64,000 nt of DNA, from positions 3,265,267 through 3,329,266 of the forward strand of contig OZ234502.1 of the NCBI GenBank assembly GCA_965153455.1, written 5' to 3'. The DNA comes from Sphagnum compactum. Lineage: Eukaryota; Bryophyta; Sphagnopsida; Sphagnales. Below, in pieces: positions 36,938 through 48,310 of this stretch. Positions within the stretch are counted from its first letter, which is position 1; each line of letters starts with the position of its first letter. A model generated the notes under the pieces. It saw only the letters and a program-made list of their open reading frames with translations. It was not told the DNA's origin and made no database searches. A program made the position numbers and the translations under genes.

Positions 36938-39470
36938 ATGGCGGACGCGGAGTTGCGCGAGCGGGGAGGGTTTTTGCCCAACAATCCACAAGCCTCCACA
37001 AGCTATGGAGGGGAATCGGCAGTGGTCCCTCGCATAGAGATGGTGCAAACAGCCAAAGAAAGAAAAGACTGGGAGAAAAAACAGCAACAACAGCAACGAC
37101 AACAACAACAAGAGGAGCATCATAGTCGTCGTCTTCGGATGGAGGCTCAGCATGAGCTTCACGATGGTCTTAGTTTTCCTCAATACATGTTGGCGGGCTC
37201 TGTGGCTGGGATGGTGGAACACATGGCCATGTTCCCCGTCGACCTAGTCAAGACGCGGATGCAGATGCTGGAGAGTGCTGGGGGATTCCGGCACCGGGGG
37301 GTTTATAGAGCCTTTTTCACAATTGTGAAGAAAGAAGGGCCGTTGGGTTTGTACAGAGGGATAGGAGCCATGGGCTTGGGAGCGGGACCTGCGCATGCTG
37401 TGTATTTTTCCGTTTATGAAACCGTGAAGCAGAAGCTAGGAGGGAATCGTGTGGGACATCATCCGTTGCTGCATGCCACTGCTGGAGCTTGTGCGACGGT
37501 GGCTAGTGATGCGGTTTTCACGCCGATGGATGTGGTGAAACAGCGCTTGCAGTTGCGGCGGAGTCCCTATAGAGGCGTGTTGGATTGCATCCAGCGGATT
37601 CTCAAGGAAGAGGGAGTGCATGCATTTTACAAATCGTACCCGACGACTGTTGTGATGAATATCCCCTTCACCGCTGTGCATTTTGCGGCTTACGAAGCCG
37701 GGAAAAAGGTATACCTATATCTCTCAGCGCTCAGTACCTACAAGAGATGCAATTCCCCTTTTGTGCATCATCTTTTCAAAGAAAAACTCAATTCTGCAGT
37801 TCTGGTTAGGGCTTCAAGAGGAATAACCTCTAACCCTAATTCTCGTCTGTGAATTGGATGTCTGTTCAAAGCAGGACTGTCTTATCCAATTTAAGTCTCA
37901 GAAACTGCCAGGACTTTTACCAGCACATGATCAAGAATCCTTGATGGCAGAGCATCGTGTCTAATTTTTTGATTCGTTCTGTAATTGTGTTCTCAACCCA
38001 TGTATCTGGAAAATTTGGCACTTGGTTTTGGAAGTTTGGTGGATGACAGTCTCACCCTCTAGCTCTTAGAGTTTGAGACCTTATGGATCTAAGGTTCGGG
38101 GTCTCTTGAAAATTGAATGGCCAGAGAGTGAGCTACATCAGTGTGGAACTGCCTGATCTGCTCCAACAGAGGAAAACCTTTGCCAGTTTTGCCTAGGATT
38201 GAAGTCATGGCTCTAGTGATGTAGGCTCTGAACTGGGAAAGAGCAACATAGAAAAGTATATGATGCTCAGTTGGAGTAAATTAGCCCATGGCTGTCTAAG
38301 AAGGGTGACAGAGCTTCATTGAATGAAAATGGTGCTCAACTGCCTGATCTGCCAACAGAGCTAGACTCTTCTTTTGTGATTTCCCTTCAGACTCAATCCC
38401 ATGGGCTCTGGTGTGTGAGCCCTGCACTGGAGGAGATGTGTAAGTCAGAAGTGGCTATGTGCATGGTCATGGACTCAATGTGGTGATTCAAAATCCAGCT
38501 GAAGTTCTTTAAGAACCTTGCACTTTTTTATCCAGATCAGTTTGCATCAATCTATTCTCGACAATTACAATGCTCCTTACTTGATGGGGTACCAGCTGGG
38601 ATTCTATAGGCATCCAGTTTTATGTGACTGTAGTGTTGCAGGTCATTTGAAGATCTAAGGTGGTAGACATATTGAAGAAAGAAGAAGAGTTGTTCCATGA
38701 ATTTTGAGGGCTTATTTTTAGGATCTATTGACATGAGTGCAGATTCTTGGAGAGCTTTATCCAGAGTATGCTAGTGAGGAACATTTGGCAATCCACTTAA
38801 CAGCAGGTGGGGCAGCTGGTGCTTTAGCAAGTGCTGTTACTACTCCTTTGGATGTGATCAAGACAAGGTTGCAGTGCCAGGTACTATTCTATCAATTCTA
38901 TCCTAGAGAGGGCACCCATATGTGCACTATGTAACAAAAACCATTATGTATACTGGGGAGAACCTTTCAGACAAAACCACAGATTCTCCAGAAATCTTAG
39001 CTGTGGATTGGAGACAATCATTGCTCCATGAATATTGGTATATTGGATTTGTTAATTTCTAGCTGTGAATAGCAGCAGACTATACTAGAGAATGGTAGTC
39101 TTGTCAAGATATGAGGTTTGTCATGAACCCTCACCCAAGCCAGCTTTGAATAGTTCCTTCAAGCTCAGATTATCTGATTTATGAATCTGAGGACTACACA
39201 TTCAAGACAGTTTGTGCTAAAGAGTGTACTGAATGAATGGTGTGCTCCAATTGGTAGGGTGTGTGTGGGGCTGAACGATACACCAGTGGATCAGTTGTGG
39301 AAGCAGCACGCAGGATCATTAACCAAGAAGGCCCAGCTGCACTCTTGGGTGGTATGAGGGCACGGGTCCTTTTCCACACTCCGGCAGCTGCTATTTGTTG
39401 GTCTACATATGAAGCAGCCAAGCAGTTCCTACAGAAATGGAATGAGGAGCATAGGCCTTTCAATGCATGA
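36938..39470 (+). CDS. Mitoferrin-type mitochondrial iron carrier
   Basis: A mitochondrial carrier family (SLC25) protein of the Mrs3/4-mitoferrin branch, which imports iron across the inner mitochondrial membrane for Fe-S cluster and haem synthesis. Exons are 36938-37708, 38743-38880 and 39258-39470, all joined in phase 0, giving 373 residues. The three carrier repeats each carry the PxDxxK/R signature: PVDLVKTR (P100), PMDVVKQR and PLDVIKTR. The third repeat ends LFHTPAAAICWSTYEAAK, which is characteristic of mitoferrins. Both introns follow GT-AG. The N-terminus before the first repeat is about 85 residues, longer than usual, with a Gln-rich stretch (KKQQQQQRQQQQEEHH). The start at 36938 is the first ATG in frame; the frame opens upstream only through non-ATG codons. 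The gene lies head-to-head with the RUVBL2 pseudogene, about 480 bases away. Mitoferrin versus a related S-adenosylmethionine or other carrier is decided by the third-repeat motif and is fairly secure. Confidence 0.92.
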
Positions 39471-42400
39471 AATTTTTTGAAGCAGGAATACTGAGTCGCA
39501 GAGGTTGATTTTATTTATCTTCGGAGGGAAGAGAATGATCTGGGCATTGCAGGCCTGGTATGGTAGGATTAATCAAAAACACCACCATATAGCTTTTTGG
39601 CAGAATATTAGGTTGTTATGGGGAACAAGGACCCTTGTTTGGTCCTGATGACAACTGAAATGCCCACTAACTGCTAATGTGGAGGAATTGGGCTTCCAGT
39701 GCAGAGTGTAAAGTAATGGATGCAATCCAAGGTATCTTCAGCATGAGGATAGTGGCTTGCAAGATAAATAGATTTTCTGAGGCCACCAATGCAAGAGGTA
39801 ACAGTTCATTGTGTCAGCCAAGACTCAAGTCCCAGAGAAGAAGAGGTGCATGCTACCTACAACGTAGTGCACAACTGTAATAGAGTGTTTGCCATTTAAT
39901 CATCTGGTAGACATAGCTACCCAATCCACTGACACCTCCTTGTGTCAAGTGCTATGAAACTGTAGGGGTTGCTGTTGCACCATGATGAGATCAACTGTTT
40001 TTTGAAGTATAGTTGTAATTAAGAGTCAAAAACTTCCGAACCCATTAGCTGATCATCAGCTGAAGAAAGCTGAGAAATGCAATCAGCTCAACAACCCAAT
40101 TTGCTTTGCTTTACATCACGCAACATGAGAATGATATTACATTTGCATCATATTGGCAGCTCAAATTTTCAACAGATGTTGTCCATTGACCCTCAAATGC
40201 CAGGACCAATTGTAGTGAAAACTCGTAACTGTTCATATATGGAAGGATATTTGCTGATTATTCGCAGATTAGAATGCATGCATGGAGGAGGAGAATGTTT
40301 GATATGATCCTTTTAGAGATGAGATTGAATGCATGCAAATGTGAATTTTGGTGAAGGTTGTTGTGGAAAGGTTGGGGACAGTCACAAAAACATTCTCAAC
40401 TTTGTGTGTCCTTTGAGCCTTAGAGTTAACCTTAAAGTTGAGTTCCACTTTCGTGGTGGGAAAGTCCAATGTTATTTATTTTCAAGTAAGATTTAATTTT
40501 TATTGAGAAGTCCTGCCAATATTTAAAGAAACTCAGTCTTGTTCGGACAAACTTCATTATACTTCTAAAATGGATGCATATACATTTGGCTGAGAACTAA
40601 CTTCATTTCTAGCAATACTTCATCCAGAACTGAAAACAATGGAACCAGCCATGAGTTGTAGTTGCAGAGAGGCATGAGGATTGCTGCACTCCCTTCAAAG
40701 TATTGCTGCATGCACTTGTCGGGTGAAGATTTTGCACAGGAGTCAAGAAGATCAATTAGAGGACACTTTGATCAAGTTTAGGAGAAAGTATTCATGTCAG
40801 AAAACTGCTTTGTCCCAAGAAAGCAAGATCACACTCCACTATACATCCAGTGGTCATTAGTGGTCATTATATTATTGTGGACATTGGTTTAGACAATCAA
40901 ACCCCACGAAACAAAATTGAGAGTCTTCTGCACTTTGTCCAATGCACCTAGTTGATTGTACAACAAATGTTTGAAGTTTCACCTTGAATGTGTTTTATGG
41001 TCAACAACTAGCAAATACACTTTCCCATCAAGTTTTACAACGATTTCTTGATGAACGATTGATCCAACATAGAATCTCCAACTTAAGAACTCTAAAATCG
41101 AGCTCATCCACACAGCTGCCTATGAGATTTTGCAAGATGCTTGCGTAAAGTTAGATCTTCTTGTGATGATAAATCAAATGAATGCACAGACCCTTTGGAT
41201 GGACAATTTTGGATTTCCTTTGGATTGAAGTTGTGCTTTTGTAATGTCAAAGAAAATGGATGCTTGTTTGATTGCCATGATCAGTCTCAGATCTTCCTGG
41301 ACTCTGCCCATATCTTCCAAACTTCAAGTGATTCTCAACTGCAGCAAATACAATAATACTGAGAAAGGGCAAAGTCAGGAAGAACAATGATGATTTGGCA
41401 TTGAAGATCACACGATTATGAAATAAGAAAGGGGTGGTGTGACCAACATTCTTCATGTCAAATTAAACATAGTAACAAGTTTCTTTCAAAGAAACGGGAA
41501 TTCTGGATCTTTTTAAAATTTTAAATTCCGTTTTCGAAATGCGTTGGTAAGAATCTTTTAATTAACTTGAGAGTAATGTTGTCCAAAGGGATTTTTTGTT
41601 TTCATTTATATGGAATCTATGTATCTTCTTAGAGTAATAGTCTCAACCATGGTTACAACTATGTTCCATGGTTGGCATTTTTATCTTAGCAATGTTCAAT
41701 TAACACATCACAAGAAGATTCATATCAAGTTTTGGAAAGGTGAATTTAATTCATCAGATTGCATCCATGTTACACAATTAGATCTAATGTTTGTGTCAAA
41801 TTGCTTGAACCCAATAGAATTGCCATGAAAAACTTGATGTTCAAATGATGGTTTAAGGCAAAGTGATGGTCCAAGACATGACAAATTTGTCGTTGAATGC
41901 AAAGGAAAGGAACTACTAACCTTCAAAACAAGAGATCAAAGCAATGTTGTTTTCAAAACACTCAAATTGTGGCTAAGATTTGGAAAACAAAGGAAGACAA
42001 TAAGGAACAAATGATGACACACTATTTTGTGGCAAAAAGGCTCGGAGTTGATAACTTTCATGTTCCAAATACTAGTTGTAAAATTTAGGGTATTTCACTA
42101 GATGACAACCATAGAGGAGCATTGTAAAAATATCAAATTCTAATTGAAATGGGTTATTTTGAATGTTTAGTAGCTAAGTTCTACTTCAAGCTTTTCAAAG
42201 CATGATGTCGTCTATGAACTCGTTTTAATATTATCCCACTACGTAGCCACATTTGATGTTTTTGCAAGGATTGCGATATGTATATTATTGTTACAAAAAA
42301 AGACTTATATAATTCATTTTGTCACCTTGAATTCAAAGAGTTTGGAACCAAATGTTTGGAAATTAAAAAATTTGTGATGAAATCAAGATTTGGATTGTAA

Positions 42401-44600
42401 TTTAAGCGTTCATAAAGAGGTTCAACAATAAATAGGTAGATGCTAATATTTTTCTTTTTCATTCATGGTCTCACAGTGAAACAATCGAGATTAGAATGGA
42501 AAAAAAATTTCATGTACTTTGGATTTGATATGAAGTACAAGTTTCAATAAGAAAAGGAGGTTGCAATTGACCAATATGCCAATGGCATATTAGAAACTAT
42601 ATTTGTTTTTTAATATACAAATCCAAGACATGGATATTGCAAAAGCTTTATAGGACAAGGATTATTATTGTTACAATTGTTGTCTATAGAAAGGATCATG
42701 TCTTGTATTTTTTTTTAATAATATTTTAGAACTATTATTTGGAGTAATATTTCATTTATGTAAAGGAGTTTGTAAACTCAAGGTCGATTGTATATTTAAG
42801 CACTTTTTTTGAAGGTTTTATTTAACACATTTCTAATTTTCAAAAGTTGGAAAGCCAACCCTATCTTGCCACTAATTTTGCTTCTTTATTTGACATGAAG
42901 AATATAGCTTGGGATTCTAGAAAACTATTCCATTATAAATAACATACTTCATTCTCTCAAAAATAAACCATGAGCCACTTGATGGATAACCAAACCAAGG
43001 TGTTTTTCTCTCATTTATCTTAAGGTTATATTTTTTAAAGTCAATCTTTCATCATGCATGTATTTAGTGGCAAATTTTGACAAGTCTTATTGATGGCACA
43101 AAATTCCATAGTAGAAAGGAAAAAGGTACTTGTGTGAAAAGGTACTTGTAATTTTAGGTTATACCTTAAATCACTTGCAAGTTGGTAGAAAAAAACTTAA
43201 AGTTCTCAAATATATGTTTTTGGAAGAATTGATGAACATATTCTACTCACCCAATGCACTACATGAACAATTGAACAATTGGTAAAATTTGTTTTTGGAA
43301 TTAAATACATAAACATCAAGTATATATATATATATCAAAAGGTACCCTTTATCTCAATGCAATTACTTAAATGAAAGGTAACTTCAAAAGTGGTAGTCAT
43401 GATTGCATGCCTTGGTTTTAGTGTTGGCATTCTTTGAGGTCTAGACACTAGTGAAAATAGGAAAAATTCATTGATTTGAGATGACTGGAAAAGGAAACAT
43501 ATGTTGTGGAATGCCTTGAAATCATTAAGCCTATAATCACTTTTGGTTGACAAGAATTGATAACATGATGCATCCATCTAGTTGACAATGTGATTTTGAA
43601 TAATGATCAAATGAATGATGATTAAATATTTTGGGATTACCATTAGCCCATACGAATAATTCACTTGGCATTCAATGTAATTTTTGTTTTTTCCATAATG
43701 TCCTTGTCCACCTTAATTGTTGTTTTTGCAAAAATAATTAAGTTGATGTTATGCATATTTATAATTATAGACCCCATTGCATGTCCTAGTGATATGCATA
43801 TTTTCACAATGAAACAACTTATCAACAATCTTATGTTTGAAATCCAATATCAATCAAGTATCTATTAATATAGTATAATTTTTCATGATAGACAACATTT
43901 GTCAACACCACCATAGTTCATTAGAATCCAAAGAAACATAAATATAATAATGTCCCTTGTAGGATAGGTCATTGATAGTTTAAACTTGTGACTCATTGAT
44001 CAAATTCCTCATGAACATCCATAATTGACATCTTCAATGTTATTTGCAAATGTTCTTTGAATGTTCAACCTTATTGAAAGTTTCATGGGTTACTCCATGA
44101 CCTTCCTCCCTTTAATATGGACAATAGATATCTAAGGTATGAACATCTACACCTTTTTATGTTATAAATACATGTCCATAATTTTACAATTATGGTCCAT
44201 TACAAAATTATTTTACAACTTTTCATTTCACATTAATTACAAATTCTTTTAGGTTATGGTTTTGTACCTTTGTTCTTATTGTTGTAATATTGATTAATAT
44301 TCTTATTGCAATATGTCTTCACAAAGCAAACTTAATAACAATAAATGAAGATCGTACATATATAGCTGAACAAGGGAAACCCAACTTAGTTTCATGATAT
44401 GTAAGTAGATAACAAACTAACAACTATAATCTAAATACCTATTGAAACTAACTATACAATAAATGGTACATGACTTCCTACAAGGGTGTAACAACAATAC
44501 CCCTCACACCTATAAAAGGAATTACCTAATGGGGAATATATTTTTATTTTTTCACATGAAAGAAAATTGGAAAAAGGAACATAGGTTCATTGTGTGTTGA
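39471..44600. other. Intergenic, no gene seen
   Basis: The first few hundred bases are probably 3' untranslated sequence of the carrier gene. 39670-41500 is less AT-rich. A short minus-strand frame near 40567-40790 (DLLDSCAKSSPDKCMQQYFE near its start) looks protein-like but matches nothing I recognise. 41500-44600 is strongly AT-rich. A TA run lies at about 43321-43334. Confidence 0.5.
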
Positions 44601-44604
44601 AAAC

Positions 44605-44685
44605 ATACACGTGTTTAATAGAAAGGGATGTGAAGGAACTCTATCATAGAGTTCCTTCACATCCCTTTCTATTAAACACGTGTAT
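44605..44685. repeat. Perfect 40-bp inverted repeat with one-base spacer
   Basis: The left arm 44605-44644 is matched by an exact reverse complement at 44646-44685, with only c44645 between. All 40 positions pair. Each arm contains the G-box core CACGTG (acacgtgt). The flanks do not continue the symmetry. An exact palindrome of this length is either very recent or an artefact of foldback during sequencing or assembly. Confidence 0.97.
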
Positions 44686-45260
44686 CTCTCATTTTAGGGG
44701 GCATTTATTTTTACCAAATGTGCATTGTGCTTGTTCATATAAAAGCTAGTTGATTAAAATATTGCAAATCTTGAACACTATATTTTAACTTTGTCTAAAA
44801 GACAATCATTATGGCTTAATAGAAGAAGACTTTGTTGTTAATTTGATTCTTGGACTCCCTAATTCAATTGTAGCAAAACATCTATTGCCTTGTCTAAAGA
44901 TATATTCATCAATCTTTTCATTGTACCATCTTTGTCTTGTGAATTATAACTACAATAAATTTTTGACAACATCAATTGAGTGGAAAATTCTTGAATTTGT
45001 ACAACATAAAATATTACTATGAAAAAATTGGACCAAATGCTTCCTTTATGCAATGACCCTTTTTGAAGAGGTGATAATAAAGTCTTGGGGGTTTGGTAGG
45101 TTAAAGTGAATCCTTGAAACTAGGCTAATCGATTCATTAGATTGGACTAATGAAGATTTGAATTTGACATATTATGTTCAAATATTTGTTGAGTTTTGGT
45201 GGTGCCTCATATACATTTTGAATGTGTAATACAATCATTCCCAATCTAATGTTTTTATGT
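44686..45260. other. AT-rich spacer between the palindrome and the copia remnant
   Basis: No terminal repeat of the downstream retroelement could be identified. A plus-strand segment near 44824-44870 reads EEDFVVNLILGLPNS, which is reminiscent of a copia gag segment but too short to call. Confidence 0.35.
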
Positions 45261-45261
45261 A

Positions 45262-48200
45262 TGCAACATGCACAGTTCTCAAGTTCTCAAATCTCACCAT
45301 GTTGAATGGTTTGGTCAAAATGTTTGCTACTTACTCCTTTGATGCAATGTACCTAAATTCAATGTTGCCTTTCTTGATGTGATCTCTAACAAAATGGCAA
45401 TCTATTTCTAAATGTTTGGTTCATTCTTTGAACATTGGTTTCTTTGACCATTTTGATTCCAGTTGTCACATAACATCTTTATAGGTTGTTTTGTTGATAT
45501 ACTCAATTCATATAGCAATTGTTTTAACCAAATTGCTCCCTTACTTCCTTTTACCAAGGTTCAGTCCTATGATTCAAATATCAATGACTAAGCAACCACA
45601 TTCTATTTGATGTTGCTCCATGATATTGGGTCATTATTTAGTGAGAAAAAATAATGTGATTTCAACTTATGTTCCTCCAAATCCCCAACATAATTTACAT
45701 CAATGAATCCACTAGGTATGATATCTCCCCTTTCTGGTAGCAAACCACATAATTCAAAGTGCCTTTGAAATATTGAAATATTGTCGTGGCAACATCAAGG
45801 TGTGATTGTTGAGGAATTTGAGTGTAATGACTCACAATTGTCACTGCATAGGCCACCTTCATACATGTAATGGCTAGATGTCAAAGTTTACGTGCCACCT
45901 TATAATAAAAAATGGGATCCACCAATGGGGTAGACATGTCAAAAGTGAAGCATATTGTATTCTCTACCATGGTGATCAAAGAAGGGTTATAATGTGTGAA
46001 GCCCAAGTTAGCACATTGAAAAAAAGGAAGGTTTTGCAACTAGGCTTATAATTGAAAAACTTCCAATTATAATGACCCCTTTGTAACTCAATGTAAAAAT
46101 ACAACGTTAATCGCATCAAACAAGTTGCACTAGTTGCAACAAATAAAACATGATGTATATGGTGTTTTGCATCATCATATACGGTGAACAAAATACATGC
46201 GACTTAGTGTAATTGCTTTGCAACTAGAGTGTCAAAATGTACGGTTTACTACCACTATGTTTTTGAAAAAATGAGCATCATGACACATGGTGAATTTGTT
46301 AATTTTCTTTCATCTAGCATGGATGAAAATAGTTCAACCTAACATGGAACTACATTGTAACTAGTGTAATTGCAATGCATATATTATTTTGGAATTAAAA
46401 TTTGAATTTTTGAGTGCAAAATAATCATATGATAGTTAATATGAATATTATAGTGCAATTTGAAAAAATGGTGTATGTATTATTTTGTGACTTTTTTTGT
46501 TATTGCATTGGAATGGTGGTAATCTTATAATTAATATTGGTAGTCATGTCATTAGTTTGCAATTACATTCAATGAATGTTTTTTTAGCGATGTTATTCAA
46601 CTAAATGAGTATATAGTTATTATTTTGCAACTACAAGGTACTAATGATGTACCATAGAAATTGATAAAATATGATTAATTATGTGATGTAATTTATTACA
46701 TTTAACAAATTTTCATTTATAAATGTTGAAATTCATCACATGGTACTAATTTATAACTAAGGCAATGGATGGAATTTGTAATTATCTCACAATTAACAAA
46801 CATGTTGGTGAAACATGCCTACAATCATGTTGTAAGAAAATAATCCCATGTTACAACTAACACATACTATGTTAAAAAATTATCTTGTAACTAACACTAT
46901 CATTAATGTTACATTCTATAATTAACATGACATGTTAAACTACCATCTTGACACCCAAAGGTGTCATGCCATATATGCTTCATGAAAACCGTTGACATTA
47001 CCCTTCGATGCCCCCATCCTAATGCATATGAAACATGCACCCACCTATGTGCCCATCCTTTTCTAAGGTTTCACCACTATGAACAAAATGTGATTCAATT
47101 AAAATTGACACAAACATGTATTAATCAACATGCAAGACTCAATTTAAACATGTTATAGTGTGCAAGTAATATTCAACTAGCACATGCATGAATGGTATAT
47201 TTCTAGTTGTTCATACTTTGTGATACATATTTTTTGTGATAAACATATTCATAAACATAAAAATCTCCATCATTTAATTATTTTTTTTCCAAAAATGGTT
47301 AGTCAAAGTTCCAAGCTAATCAAATATCCTCAAAATTCACAAGATATATTTCAAATTTGTAAAAATACATTTAAAAAATAAATCGAATGTTACAAAACAA
47401 TATTTATGATTATAACTTTTGGGGACCCTAATGTGATTTTCCCCTCTTTGATGTCATCATTTAGAAAGGCACTTTTGACATCCATGTGGTAGGGAACCCA
47501 ATTTTGGCTAGACCACGATTTCCATAATGGGTTTGTTGAATTGCAATTTTGTCATTGTTTTAGCAAAGGTACATGGCTCAAATATACCTTCCATGTTAAC
47601 CACATAATCTTCCAACCATAATGAAAAGGACTTTATTCAATCAATTCATTGAAGTTGTGGGTCGGAAACTTGACTAGAAGGTTCCTTTGCATCATTTAGG
47701 TACAATTCTCCTAGTGGGTCTTCATTTGGGTTAGAAACATTAGTATGAATCCAATGTTGCCATTATGTCTTTTCATTGAAGATCATTTTGTTTGCTAATT
47801 GATTATTATTAGTTTTCCTCACTAAGGTACTTGCGCTTGGCACAATTGTTGTAGATGGTGAGTGAGATGTTGATCTCCCTTTCATATTTGGGTTCATTGT
47901 TCATGGCTAGACTTCTATCATGGCTAGTCTTTCTATGAATCATTTAAAAATGATCATAGGTTGTCTTGTGGTGGTCAAATATGTGTGCTAAAATTTTAGG
48001 TTCATTTATTTTGACACATTGTTAATGATCAAGTTGTGTGTATCAAGAACAAACTAACGACAACATTTGGTTTATAGATTGTATCCTACTAAAATATAAA
48101 TTTTATGTGTTTTCGATTGAGTTTTTGTTTTGTTTTTTCAATTGGAACATGCACATATGTTATGTTGCCAAAGATGTGGAATTTAATTTAGATAATGAAT

Positions 48201-48310
48201 TTTTTTGCATTTTAGTTGTTGATATGGTGTGACTCCAAAATTTGCTTGTGTAGGAAAGCAATTTGTGAGGTAATTTGTTATGTTGATTGCTTCAATCCAA
48301 AGATTTTGTG
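45262..48310 (-). mobile_element. Degenerate Ty1/copia retrotransposon, interrupted
   Basis: Three blocks on the minus strand fall in the copia order integrase, reverse transcriptase, RNase H. The integrase end (about 48310-48198) reads LWIEAINITNYLTNCFPTQA followed by FGVTPYQ. The reverse transcriptase start (about 47500-47440) reads YHMDVKSAFLNDDIKE. The RNase H region (about 45800-45262) reads FKGTLNYV, NNDPISW, KGAIWLKQLLYELSISTKQ and then TKHLEIDCHFVRDHIKKGNI and NILTKPF. Frameshifts and stops are frequent. The distance between the reverse transcriptase and RNase H blocks is longer than usual, and 45900-47400 shows no pol sequence, so that part was probably replaced or invaded. No long terminal repeats, primer-binding site or polypurine tract were found. 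It is an old, inactive element. Confidence 0.82.

Noticed and set aside
40567-40790. Protein-like minus-strand frame containing SSPDKCMQQYFEGSAA
   Set aside because: About 65 residues, no ATG near its start, no recognised family and no clear splice context.
44824-45040. Copia gag-like phrase EEDFVVNLILGLPNS on the plus strand
   Set aside because: A single short match on the strand opposite to the nearby copia element, too little to call.
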